DNA of 10,761 bases, taken from the NCBI GenBank assembly GCA_003524845.1, contig DQGR01000084.1:1-10761 (forward strand), in the 5' to 3' direction. The stretch is from Patescibacteria group bacterium. GTDB taxonomy: Bacteria; Patescibacteriota; Microgenomatia; UBA10105. A program made the position numbers and the translations under genes. The notes beneath the pieces were generated by a model. It ran no database searches. It was not told the DNA's origin and saw only the letters and a program-made list of their open reading frames with translations. Shown here one piece after another: positions 4,944-10,761 of the stretch; the stretch's first letter is position 1, and every line of letters begins with the position of its first letter.

Positions 4944-4968
4944 CTATCAGCTAATATACAGCTGACAG
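4944..4968 (+). terminator. hairpin downstream of tRNA-Gln
   Basis: CTATCAGCT and AGCTGACAG form a 9-position stem with one A-C mismatch around a 7-nt loop, starting 6 nt after tRNA-Gln. The following sequence is A-rich and then TTTC, not a good U-tract, so termination here would be weak. It may instead protect or expose the tRNA 3' end. Confidence 0.35.
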
Positions 4969-5004
4969 AAAAAGTTTCTTTGCAAATATTTATTCCACGA
5001 TATG

Positions 5005-5010
5005 TATAAT
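5005..5010 (+). promoter_or_regulatory. -10 box of the glycosyltransferase gene
   Basis: A perfect TATAAT is followed after 6 nt by an ATG at 5017 that opens a three-codon frame (Met-Lys-Ile, TAG). The glycosyltransferase ATG is at 5037. The leader of about 20 nt has no Shine-Dalgarno. If leaderless initiation is general here, the mini-frame could be read first and affect downstream initiation. That is inference. Confidence 0.45.
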
Positions 5011-5036
5011 AAAATCATGAAAATCTAGTTAACTTA

Positions 5037-6614
5037 ATGATAGACGCGTCATATCTTTATAAACGTTATTTTATTTCTAAAAAAGTTTTGACGCTTTTGT
5101 TGATTTTGTTGGTGTTTTATGTCTTTCAGTTAAAATACTTGGAGAGAAGCATTTTTAACATTCAATTTGTAGATGAAGACGATAATTTTGTAACAGGTGC
5201 TTGGATACTAGAAGGCCAAAAATTATATAAAGACATATTTTTTCAGCATCAGCCAGCTGCAACATATATTAGTGCCGCAGTACAAGAAATAACCAAGCCA
5301 AATAGTATCTTTCTTTTGGTTAAACGACATCGGGAATTAATTTATTTTTATTCTGCCGCTGCTTTTTTCTTGTTAACTTTTAGGTTTGGTTTTGTGGGTT
5401 TTGTAACAGCAATACTATACGAAACAACTAAATTCTACTTGCTGGGTAATTTATTTCTGGCAGAGGCTCTAGCAATACCGCCCATTTTATTCATAATTGG
5501 GCTTATTTACGAAACAGTTTTCAGAAAAGAAAAATTATCAAGTAAACTTAATTTGGCAATAGCATTAATTTCGATAATCTTTATTTGGTTTACCTTATTG
5601 CCTTTAGCTCCATTTGCAATAATATCTATTGCTATAATTTGGTATTTATCTTCAAAACCTTTGAGGAGTTTCTTACTAAAATTCATAGGTATTTATTTCC
5701 TACTTTTATCTTTCATTTTTTTTAAGTTATTCCCATTTTCTGCTTACCTCAAGGACACTGTATTGATAACTTCAACTCAAAATATTCCAGCAGAAGTCGA
5801 CAACCTGGGTACCTTTATTGCAAGATTTTTCTTTTACCCCTTACTGGCCCTTAATTTTCAAAACAGCGGATTTTTCCTTACATTTAAAGTTTTATCTATC
5901 CTCTTTGTAATTTCGCTTCTATTTCTTGTAAAAAGAAAATGTTATCTTATTGCTCTTCTTTCTGTTTTACTTTTTTGGCTTACAAATTTGCGGCCAGCTC
6001 CTTTTGGTCTTTTCTACAGCGGATTTCATTTATTGCCAATGTATGGTGCTCTTCTCTGGCTTACCGTTTTAAACATTAATTTTATAATTTTAAAATCAAA
6101 AACAAAAATTTATAAAATATTAATTTTAAGTATTTTCCTTGGGCCTTTAATTTTGTTTGCACTGCTTTCTTACAAAAAAGAGGTTACTACTCCATTTAAC
6201 AGAGATAGTAGTTTTTATAGTAATTACTCACCGAAGTTTGATTATGGAGAAGCTGTCAGGCTTCTTTCTAAACCCCAAGATAAATTAATAGTTGTTCCAA
6301 GTGAGTCATTAATCTACTGGCAAAGCAAACTACTTCCTAGTTCCCCATTTTTCTACACTTACGGGTTTATGTATAAAAACGATGCGTTGAAGCAGGAAAT
6401 AAGTAACGATTTTTCTAAGAGTTTACCAAAGTTTTTCTACATAAATGCAGATTTCGAGAAAGACGCTATATATAACCGTCAAGCAGAGTATTACTCAAAT
6501 GTTATGCTTCGTGGCAAACCTTCCCGTCTTTATGTTTTAAAAAGTCAGTTAAAAGATATAACGGATGATAAATGGGGAGAAGTAAAAAGATTAGGGTTTA
6601 CTAAAGAGAAATAA
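5037..6614 (+). CDS. multi-membrane-span GT-C type glycosyltransferase (predicted)
   Basis: The 525-residue integral membrane protein has many hydrophobic segments up to about residue 375, then a C-terminal soluble part of about 145 residues. After the first membrane span comes FVDEDDNFVTGAWILEGQKL (45-63) and FFQHQP (68-73). This is the acidic first extracytoplasmic loop and LxEGxxLYxDxFxxxxP pattern of PMT/ArnT-like polyprenyl-phosphate-sugar transferases; Asp46-Asp49 would hold the metal or act as base. Expected role: moving a sugar from a lipid carrier to an acceptor on the outer face. The donor and acceptor are unknown. Its DNA is visibly more AT-rich than the flanking genes, with runs of A/T third positions, suggesting recent acquisition. 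It ends directly against a decayed reading frame on the opposite strand. Confidence 0.75.
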   Translation: MIDASYLYKRYFISKKVLTLLLILLVFYVFQLKYLERSIFNIQFVDEDDNFVTGAWILEGQKLYKDIFFQHQPAATYISAAVQEITKPNSIFLLVKRHRELIYFYSAAAFFLLTFRFGFVGFVTAILYETTKFYLLGNLFLAEALAIPPILFIIGLIYETVFRKEKLSSKLNLAIALISIIFIWFTLLPLAPFAIISIAIIWYLSSKPLRSFLLKFIGIYFLLLSFIFFKLFPFSAYLKDTVLITSTQNIPAEVDNLGTFIARFFFYPLLALNFQNSGFFLTFKVLSILFVISLLFLVKRKCYLIALLSVLLFWLTNLRPAPFGLFYSGFHLLPMYGALLWLTVLNINFIILKSKTKIYKILILSIFLGPLILFALLSYKKEVTTPFNRDSSFYSNYSPKFDYGEAVRLLSKPQDKLIVVPSESLIYWQSKLLPSSPFFYTYGFMYKNDALKQEISNDFSKSLPKFFYINADFEKDAIYNRQAEYYSNVMLRGKPSRLYVLKSQLKDITDDKWGEVKRLGFTKEK

Positions 6615-6776
6615 TTATTTTTTTAAAAAACTTTGGGATTTCTCCCAAACCAACTCAGGATACTTAACCATTTGAACCCAATCAAAAGTTCGGAAAATAT
6701 TTTCGAGTGTTATTGAAGGATCATCAACTCCAATTAAATCGGAGCCTATGTCCGCCAGCTCGAATTTAGCCTCAAA
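6615..6776 (-). pseudogene. 3' remnant of an unidentified gene
   Basis: On the minus strand an open frame of 53 codons without a start codon runs from just after a TAA at 6777-6779 to a TAA at 6615-6617. Its translation looks protein-like (for example LADIGSDLIGVDDPS, then TFDWVQMVKYPELVWEKSQS). The amino-acid balance resembles a real C-terminus more than noise. I do not recognise the family. It abuts the glycosyltransferase stop with no gap and seems to have lost its 5' part, perhaps when the AT-rich gene arrived. It could also be a chance frame. Confidence 0.4.
6624..6649 (-). terminator. intrinsic terminator, minus strand
   Basis: On the minus strand TTTGGGA and TCCCAAA form a 7-bp stem around a GAAA tetraloop. 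One G later come six T and then A-rich sequence. This is the best terminator-like structure in the window. It lies inside the end of the remnant frame and would stop minus-strand transcripts coming from the GNAT gene about 280 nt upstream. Confidence 0.6.
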
Positions 6777-6779
6777 TTA

Positions 6780-6929
6780 GCTTTCAATACAAAAAATCAC
6801 CCAAAAAGATACAGGAAAAAGTAAAAGGAAAAATTAGTCTATTTGTTCAAGATACTACGAATCAACAAGTTTTTCAAACCCGACCAATCATAATAGGAAC
6901 TTTTTGAATTATTGCCGCTGATTAGAAAA
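6780..6929. other. non-coding AT-rich stretch
   Basis: Together with the remnant, this is the only gene-free stretch over 300 nt (6615-6929). It is AT-rich. A plus-strand frame without a start codon runs through it to a TGA near 6907 with a Lys-rich translation, but nothing in it is recognisable. No tRNA or strong hairpin is seen here. It is probably decayed sequence. Confidence 0.5.
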
Positions 6930-7622
6930 TTACTGCAGTTCAAAAATCTTTTGGTAATACTTCTCCCCTTTTGTTTTCTGGAACTCCTGCAGTTCGGGCA
7001 AGAGAGATTGTTTCGGAAGTTTTTGGAAGCGTTTCGCCATTTTCCGGGCACTGTCCCAGAGCGAGCCGCCGCGAAGTTTTACTAACTTTTGATAATCCTC
7101 GACTGTTGCTGCAATCCACATCGAGTCGACCCGCTCTGCGCCTTTTGTAAACCCAAAGCGTTTAATGCCTTCCAGCCGATAGCCCACCAGTTCCATCCGT
7201 TGTTGCCAGCCGGAGAGTAAAATATGCTGGCCGGCAGAAATTCGCTGCAAACCAAGAGTCGCAAATCCGTGCTCGGTAATACGGGCAATGGCTTCGATTG
7301 CAAACAGGCGATCGTATTTCTTAACCAGTTTTTTGTCCAGAGCCATGGCAATTTCCGCAGTGCGCTTCATAAAGTTAATTGAGGATAGGGAAACCACGCC
7401 AAAGTATGTTTGCTGATGTGCCACGATTAAGATCAGCCGATGAGGATTATTAGTAAGAAATTCTATTTGTTGTTGCGGCGTATTGGGAAACAGTCCTTGC
7501 TCCAGAAATCGGGTAATTTGAAGATCATTAAACCAACTGTACCAATTTGAATTTTGGGCAAACTCGGGAGTAGGTACACACAGGTCAATGAGTTCGCCTT
7601 TGATAAAAATATCCAATTTCAT
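6930..7622 (-). CDS. GNAT-family N-acetyltransferase
   Basis: The 230-residue protein has a GNAT core in its first 170 residues. It opens with NWYSWFNDLQITRFLEQG, a pattern common in RimJ/RimL-like and sugar-modifying GNATs. Strand-forming FGVVSLSSINFMKRTAEIAMALD (74-96) follows, then an acetyl-CoA-loop region KKYDRLFAIEAIARITEHGF (101-120) and LGLQRISAGQH. The canonical Q/RxxGxG/A loop is not well kept, so cofactor binding is inferred. The last 55 residues are a basic extension (KMAKRFQKLPKQ). It has no neighbour on the same strand close by, and its acceptor is unknown; a cell-surface sugar is possible given the nearby glycan genes. The start at 7622 follows a TACAAT box by 10 nt. Confidence 0.82.
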   Translation of the reverse strand: MKLDIFIKGELIDLCVPTPEFAQNSNWYSWFNDLQITRFLEQGLFPNTPQQQIEFLTNNPHRLILIVAHQQTYFGVVSLSSINFMKRTAEIAMALDKKLVKKYDRLFAIEAIARITEHGFATLGLQRISAGQHILLSGWQQRMELVGYRLEGIKRFGFTKGAERVDSMWIAATVEDYQKLVKLRGGSLWDSARKMAKRFQKLPKQSLLPELQEFQKTKGEKYYQKIFELQ

Positions 7623-7632
7623 ATTTTGCTAG

Positions 7633-7640
7633 ATTGTACC
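7633..7640 (-). promoter_or_regulatory. GGTACAAT promoter of the GNAT gene
   Basis: On the minus strand GGTACAAT ends 10 nt before the ATG at 7622, predicting a leader of only about 3 nt. The octamer is the same as that before the tRNA-Gly, tRNA-Gln and tRNA-Thr genes, which shows that the box is not restricted to tRNA genes. Confidence 0.55.
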
Positions 7641-7679
7641 ATTTGTAGAAAACAGGCTGTAAATAGACCTATAGTTTAA

Positions 7680-7708
7680 TTGACTTTGGTAAGCGTGTGT
7701 GTTACTGT
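7680..7708 (+). promoter_or_regulatory. candidate promoter for the RRM operon
   Basis: TTGACT (7680-7685) and TACTGT (7703-7708) are separated by 17 nt, the only clear two-box promoter in the window. It would give a leader of about 115 nt before the RRM start at 7831. The leader contains TGATTT and AAATCA arms that can form a hairpin around 7723-7750. Long structured leaders are known for cold-inducible genes, but no such control can be shown here. Confidence 0.4.
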
Positions 7709-7818
7709 TAGATAAGTTCATTGATTTGATCCTGAATCCGTTAAATCAGATTTTGCTTTCTTAAAAAACAACTTCTTGTTTACACACACTGTTTGGATTA
7801 AGTTCGCATTCATACCTT

Positions 7819-7824
7819 CGAGGA
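7819..7824 (+). promoter_or_regulatory. Shine-Dalgarno of the RRM gene
   Basis: CGAGGAG precedes the ATG at 7831 by about 6 nt. It is the one clear Shine-Dalgarno before a recognised gene in this window and stands out against the leaderless pattern of the other genes. It suggests strong translation of the RNA-binding protein. Confidence 0.6.
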
Positions 7825-7830
7825 GTAATT

Positions 7831-8136
7831 ATGGCTAAAAAACTATTTATTGGCTGCCTGCCAACCAATACGACAGAACAAACACTGAACGAATTATTCG
7901 TTCCATTCGGGCAAATTGTTTCCCTGACCATTATTAAAGATGAGCGCACCCGGATGAGCCGCGGCTTTGGATTTGTAGAAATGGCCACTGAAGAAGGAGC
8001 GCGTCAGGCTGCGGAGAAGTTAAATGGATTTAAAATCAACGACCGATTGCTCGTGGTCAAAGAGGCACTGGCTAAAACCCAATACCGTGGCATGAATGAT
8101 AATCGGTTTAATAATCGCCGGTTTCGCAGATTTTAA
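7831..8136 (+). CDS. RRM-domain RNA-binding protein
   Basis: The 101-residue protein consists of one RNA-recognition motif (about 3-80) and a short Arg/Asn/Phe-rich tail (NRFNNRRFRRF). RNP2 is LFIGCL (5-10) and RNP1 is SRGFGFVE (43-50), with the aromatic residues Phe46 and Phe48 that stack on RNA bases. Small single-RRM proteins of this type in bacteria bind single-stranded RNA, and some are cold-inducible, probably as RNA chaperones. It has a good Shine-Dalgarno and a long upstream region. The zinc-ribbon gene follows after 23 nt, so the two may be co-transcribed. Confidence 0.95.
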   Translation: MAKKLFIGCLPTNTTEQTLNELFVPFGQIVSLTIIKDERTRMSRGFGFVEMATEEGARQAAEKLNGFKINDRLLVVKEALAKTQYRGMNDNRFNNRRFRRF

Positions 8137-8159
8137 CAGTTCGAGCGGTAGTTACTACC

Positions 8160-8456
8160 ATGATAAAGGCAACGCAATGTATCCGGTGCGGAAAAGCGCG
8201 AGTTTTTTCAAAAACCTGGAGCGAAAATGTCGGCACTTCGCAGGTGACGTATACGCAAAGTGTCTGTCCTGATCCAGTGTGCCAAAAAGAAGTGGAACTG
8301 CTGCTTAAAAATCGCCATGATGTGGCAGTCAACCGGATCCATGAATCGATCCGGCGGAGAAAAGAAAACCGAGGTAAAAGTTTACTGGCCCGTCGAGCCA
8401 CCATTCTTGCCAAAGCAAGAGAAAATTCAGTTGCAGGACGAAAATTAGCAGTTTAA
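8160..8456 (+). CDS. small zinc-ribbon protein of CPR type
   Basis: The 98-residue protein has Cys7 and Cys10 (CIRC), then Cys36 and Cys41 (CPDPVC), forming a probable one-zinc ribbon around a Trp/Ser/Thr-rich strand region. The rest is helical and basic, with RRRKENRGK and a C-terminal segment rich in Arg, Lys and Ala. I recall similar short proteins from Patescibacteria annotated as hypothetical; I know of no assigned function. The basic tail and the neighbouring RRM gene point to RNA or ribosome binding, which is inference. No Shine-Dalgarno is visible at the ATG. Confidence 0.82.
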   Translation: MIKATQCIRCGKARVFSKTWSENVGTSQVTYTQSVCPDPVCQKEVELLLKNRHDVAVNRIHESIRRRKENRGKSLLARRATILAKARENSVAGRKLAV

Positions 8457-8469
8457 ACTATTAAAAAGC

Positions 8470-8577
8470 ATGAACAAATACACGACCAACCCCAAAAAGA
8501 AACCGAGTTTTAAAATCCGTAAAACACTGCATGGCAGTGTCCGCAAACTGAAGCGCCGGCGCGAGGCCAACCGGTAA
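8470..8577 (+). CDS. 35-residue basic mini-protein
   Basis: This short frame begins with an ATG 13 nt after the zinc-ribbon stop, on the same strand, and ends with TAA 4 nt before the convergent greA end. It encodes a highly basic product: MNKYTTNPKKKPSF, then KIRKTLHGSVRKLKRRREAN, ending in Arg. Size and composition resemble very small ribosomal proteins or ribosome-associated peptides, but I cannot name a family. Its position at the end of the RRM/zinc-ribbon row, and the fact that it neatly fills the gap, argue for a real gene. The start has no clear Shine-Dalgarno. Confidence 0.5.
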   Translation: MNKYTTNPKKKPSFKIRKTLHGSVRKLKRRREANR

Positions 8578-8581
8578 ATCT

Positions 8582-9040
8582 TTACGTAATCTCGCGGATG
8601 GTATAGTGTACCATGCCTGAAGGAGAAGTAACCGTAACCGTTTCCCCGACTGTTTTTCCCAACACCGCTTTGCCAATCGGGCTTAAGATTGACAATTTTT
8701 CCTGCTGTGGATTTGATTCGAAACCATCTACCAGCGTAAACGTCAACTCATCTTTTCCATTCACCAGGGTAACCCGGTTGCCAAAGCCCACGCGTCCGGA
8801 ATTAACCACTGTCCCGATTTTGCCAAACCGCAACAAAAATTTCAGCCGCCTTAGTTCCTGGTCAACGAAACTTAGTTCAAACCGGGCAGCTTTATACGCG
8901 CCATTTTCTGACAAATCCCCCATTTCCCGGGCCGTGCGCAAACTATTGACCGCAGTTACCCTGCGTTTGGTAAAGATTTCCAAATCGTTTTTTAGTTTTT
9001 GGTAGCCTTCAGGCGTAAATTGGATGGTACGTGGTTGCAT
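8582..9040 (-). CDS. greA: transcription elongation factor GreA
   Basis: The 152-residue protein has the two parts of GreA/GreB: an N-terminal coiled coil (about 1-75) with the acidic tip GDLSENGAYKAAR, where Asp42 and Glu45 correspond to the catalytic pair, and a C-terminal FKBP-like domain ending in SPIGKAVLGKTVGETV and an MVHYTIREI strand. It enters the secondary channel of RNA polymerase and stimulates cleavage of backtracked RNA. The length is a little under the usual 158. It begins 9 nt after the Pif1-like helicase stop on the same strand, so the two are probably one operon. Convergent to the 35-residue ORF. Confidence 0.95.
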   Translation of the reverse strand: MQPRTIQFTPEGYQKLKNDLEIFTKRRVTAVNSLRTAREMGDLSENGAYKAARFELSFVDQELRRLKFLLRFGKIGTVVNSGRVGFGNRVTLVNGKDELTFTLVDGFESNPQQEKLSILSPIGKAVLGKTVGETVTVTSPSGMVHYTIREIT

Positions 9041-9049
9041 GATTAAATA

Positions 9050-10360
9050 TTACGAAGTCAGTTTATACATAAAGGCGCGTTTACCAGACCAGCGTTTCCA
9101 GAAACTCAGGCGTTCCAGATTGACAGCTTCCTGTTGCGACTGGTTAAATAGTTGCGTGTCAACAGTTTGGATTTCGGGACTGACGCGCAGCGCCATTTCA
9201 TTAAACCCCAAAAGTTTCAGACCGGAAATTGATTTGACCCGTGATAGCGCGACGTAGCCCATACCTTCGACAAATGATTTGGACAGGTCAATTTCGGCCG
9301 CGTCCAGCGTCATGCCCTGACTTTTATGGACCGTGATTGCCCAGGCCAGCCTGAGTGGTATCTGGGTAATTTGCGCCACAATTTTTTCTCCATCCAGAAT
9401 CGTCCAGCTCGCTGGTTCGGCAGTGATGCGCGCACCGGTTGCAGTTTTAACGAGCGGATACTCACCACTAAAACCTATTATGGTACCGAGCGTGCCGTTA
9501 ACATAGCCTTTTTCATAATTATTTCTGACAAACATGACGAGCGCGCCTTTTTTCAGCTGCAACTGTTCGGGTGCGAGACACGAGCGTTTCATGGCAGCAG
9601 TAACTGTTTCCGGACCAATTGTGGTCATTGCGTACATCCGGGATTCAGCATTGATTTTTGCGAGTTCATTAGCATTTATCGCATCAACGTCGACATTGTG
9701 CGTATAGAGCCGGGTAGGGGTAATTCGGAGAGATGCAACGTGCATGCGGCTTGAGAGTTGCTGCCGCACCGTTTCGTTAACCTGATTATGCCGGATGGCA
9801 TTTAAAATGTTAATTAATTCCGGATCGTGGTGGCGGCGCGAGCCAGTGAGATAACAAATTGCCAGATTAAGCTCCTCCCATGCCCGGGATTTAAAAATAA
9901 AATCCACTTTCCTTCTATCCCGGTCAACTGGCGGCAACTGGAAAAAATCTCCGGACAGAATGACCTGCATGCCGCCAAATGGAAGATCGCTGGATTTTAA
10001 AAACCGGATAATCCGGTTCACTGCGTCAAAGCGGGTGCTTTTAATCATCGACACTTCATCAATAATTAAAACGCGCGCCTGAGATATCCGCTGCTTCAAA
10101 TGAAATTTGTGCCCAAGCTCGCGAATTTCGCCATCAGTCAGCGTGTCCCTAAGCCCCAGGCCAGACCAGGAATCCAGAGTGACGCCATCCAGATGTGTGG
10201 CGGCAATTCCGGTGGACGCGGTGATGGCGTGGGGGATGTGTTTTGACCGCAACCATTTAATATACGAATTCAACACAAAGGTTTTCCCGGCTCCGGCCTG
10301 GCCGGTGAGGTAGATGTTGCGGCCCAGCTGCATGAGTTCAAGCGCCTCTTTTTGTTCCAT
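9050..10360 (-). CDS. Pif1-like SF1B DNA helicase
   Basis: The 436-residue protein has Walker A GQAGAGKT (20-27, Lys26), TASTGIAA (48-55), Walker B VLIIDEVSM (97-105), LSGDFFQLPP (135-144), a late motif WAITVHKSQGMTLD (340-353) and YVALSRVKSISGLKLL (369-384). The order and wording match Pif1/RecD2-type 5'-3' helicases, which unwind forks, R-loops and G-quadruplexes using ATP. The last 50 residues lie beyond the core. The ATG at 10360 comes 10 nt after a TATAAT box, so the leader would be about 3 nt. It is the first gene of a probable helicase-greA operon, joining fork and RNA polymerase rescue functions. Confidence 0.93.
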   Translation of the reverse strand: MEQKEALELMQLGRNIYLTGQAGAGKTFVLNSYIKWLRSKHIPHAITASTGIAATHLDGVTLDSWSGLGLRDTLTDGEIRELGHKFHLKQRISQARVLIIDEVSMIKSTRFDAVNRIIRFLKSSDLPFGGMQVILSGDFFQLPPVDRDRRKVDFIFKSRAWEELNLAICYLTGSRRHHDPELINILNAIRHNQVNETVRQQLSSRMHVASLRITPTRLYTHNVDVDAINANELAKINAESRMYAMTTIGPETVTAAMKRSCLAPEQLQLKKGALVMFVRNNYEKGYVNGTLGTIIGFSGEYPLVKTATGARITAEPASWTILDGEKIVAQITQIPLRLAWAITVHKSQGMTLDAAEIDLSKSFVEGMGYVALSRVKSISGLKLLGFNEMALRVSPEIQTVDTQLFNQSQQEAVNLERLSFWKRWSGKRAFMYKLTS

Positions 10361-10370
10361 GGTAATTTGT

Positions 10371-10376
10371 ATTATA
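10371..10376 (-). promoter_or_regulatory. -10 box of the helicase-greA operon
   Basis: On the minus strand a perfect TATAAT is followed after 10 nt by the helicase ATG, with no Shine-Dalgarno between. No strong -35 is seen. The third GIY-YIG gene is divergent from this point, 51 nt from the helicase start. Confidence 0.5.
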
Positions 10377-10411
10377 AGAGGAGAACGCTTGATTAGCTAC
10401 AAACGTAAATT

Positions 10412-10675
10412 ATGAACAAACTTAAAAACCAATTTATGGTGTATATCGTACGGACTTCGGGCAATACTTTATATGTTGGTCAAACCAATAATTTACATAA
10501 ACGTCTGGCAGAGCATGCCCGAAAAAAAAGCCGGGGAGCCAAATACCTCAGCTCTTTTACTTCTTTCGAGCTCGTGTATACGGAACAATTTCCGACGCGA
10601 AGTTTGGCACTGAAGCGGGAGTATGAGTTGAAGCAATTGACTCATAAAGAAAAAGAGGCGCTGCTGGTTAAATAA
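10412..10675 (+). CDS. GIY-YIG protein of YhbQ/UPF0213 type
   Basis: The 87-residue single-domain protein has VYI at 10-12, YVG at 21-23, Arg31, His35, Tyr46 in RGAKYLSS and Glu70 in LKREYELKQLTHKEKEALL. The GAKYL and ALKRExxLKxLxxxxKxALL patterns place it with the YhbQ/UPF0213 branch of GIY-YIG nucleases, different from the two tRNA-associated proteins in this window. Escherichia coli YhbQ is linked to DNA repair or maintenance; the exact role is unsettled. An internal ATG at 10436 (MVYIVRT) is an equally possible start. No tRNA is visible on either side within the window. Confidence 0.88.
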   Translation: MNKLKNQFMVYIVRTSGNTLYVGQTNNLHKRLAEHARKKSRGAKYLSSFTSFELVYTEQFPTRSLALKREYELKQLTHKEKEALLVK

Positions 10676-10702
10676 AAAGTGAAATTTATTGTATAAATCG
10701 TC

Positions 10703-10721
10703 ACTCTGGCTTGTCCAGAGT
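10703..10721 (+). terminator. hairpin downstream of the third GIY-YIG gene
   Basis: ACTCTGG and CCAGAGT form a perfect 7-bp stem around CTTGT, 27 nt after the stop codon. CTCTTTAC follows, a poor U-tract, so termination is possible but weak. Confidence 0.4.
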
Positions 10722-10761
10722 CTCTTTACATTGACTTAGATTCTGGATGCGCCTGCGGCTT

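Noticed and set aside
6747..6907. Start-less Lys-rich frame on the plus strand
   Set aside because: AT-rich sequence gives such frames by chance. It has no start codon and no recognisable motif.
558..10675. Possible UGA recoding as in Gracilibacteria
   Set aside because: Genes such as the HD phosphohydrolase end normally at TGA, and none of the recognised genes needs read-through.

Overview
The window looks like a piece of a streamlined Patescibacteria (CPR) genome, probably from the Microgenomates side. This rests on the small, tightly packed genes with overlapping convergent ends, the near absence of Shine-Dalgarno sites, the three small single-domain GIY-YIG proteins, the CPR-type zinc-ribbon protein beside an RRM protein, and tRNA genes without encoded CCA. 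UGA is used as a stop, so it is not a UGA=Gly lineage. The placement is an inference; no rRNA gene is present to settle it.

Layout. 1-550: tRNA-Gly(GCC) on the minus strand, a GIY-YIG nuclease gene starting 4 nt after it, and a degenerate second tRNA-Gly lacking its 5' end. 558-2161: a secreted Rpf/lysozyme-like wall hydrolase divergent from an HD-domain phosphohydrolase, then a half-size EamA-type transporter. 2194-2764: a minus-strand tRNA array. It holds the 5' half of tRNA-Thr(UGU), an intact tRNA-Val(GAC), the 3' half of the same tRNA-Thr, a degenerate tRNA-Phe 5' half, a second GIY-YIG gene, and an intact tRNA-Phe(GAA). 2858-4804: a membrane-anchored polysaccharide deacetylase with a small coupled acidic ORF, convergent with an alpha/beta hydrolase. 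4867-4937: tRNA-Gln(UUG). 5037-6614: an AT-rich GT-C type membrane glycosyltransferase, followed by a decayed gene end and a terminator. 6930-7622: a GNAT acetyltransferase. 7831-8577: an RRM protein, a zinc-ribbon protein and a 35-residue basic ORF in a row. 8582-10360: a Pif1-type helicase followed by greA on the minus strand. 10412-10675: a third GIY-YIG protein, of the YhbQ/UPF0213 type.

The most unusual part is the relation between the GIY-YIG genes and the tRNA genes. Two of the three sit inside tRNA duplications, one between an intact tRNA-Gly and a 3' remnant (with a 32-bp exact direct repeat spaced exactly 300 bp), the other between a tRNA-Phe-like 5' remnant and an intact tRNA-Phe. 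Both ORFs borrow start or stop signals from tRNA sequence. In the same array an intact tRNA-Val is nested in the anticodon loop of a tRNA-Thr whose two halves still pair perfectly. All three disturbed tRNAs carry a 15-17 nt GC-rich palindrome at or next to the anticodon arm. This suggests a recurrent process targeting tRNA anticodon arms, perhaps GIY-YIG-driven mini-elements or palindromic insertions. The mechanism is inference.

A second theme is transcription. A GGTACAAT extended -10 box recurs before tRNA-Gly, tRNA-Gln, tRNA-Thr and the GNAT gene, and several protein genes have a -10 box only 6-10 nt before the start codon, predicting leaderless or nearly leaderless mRNAs.
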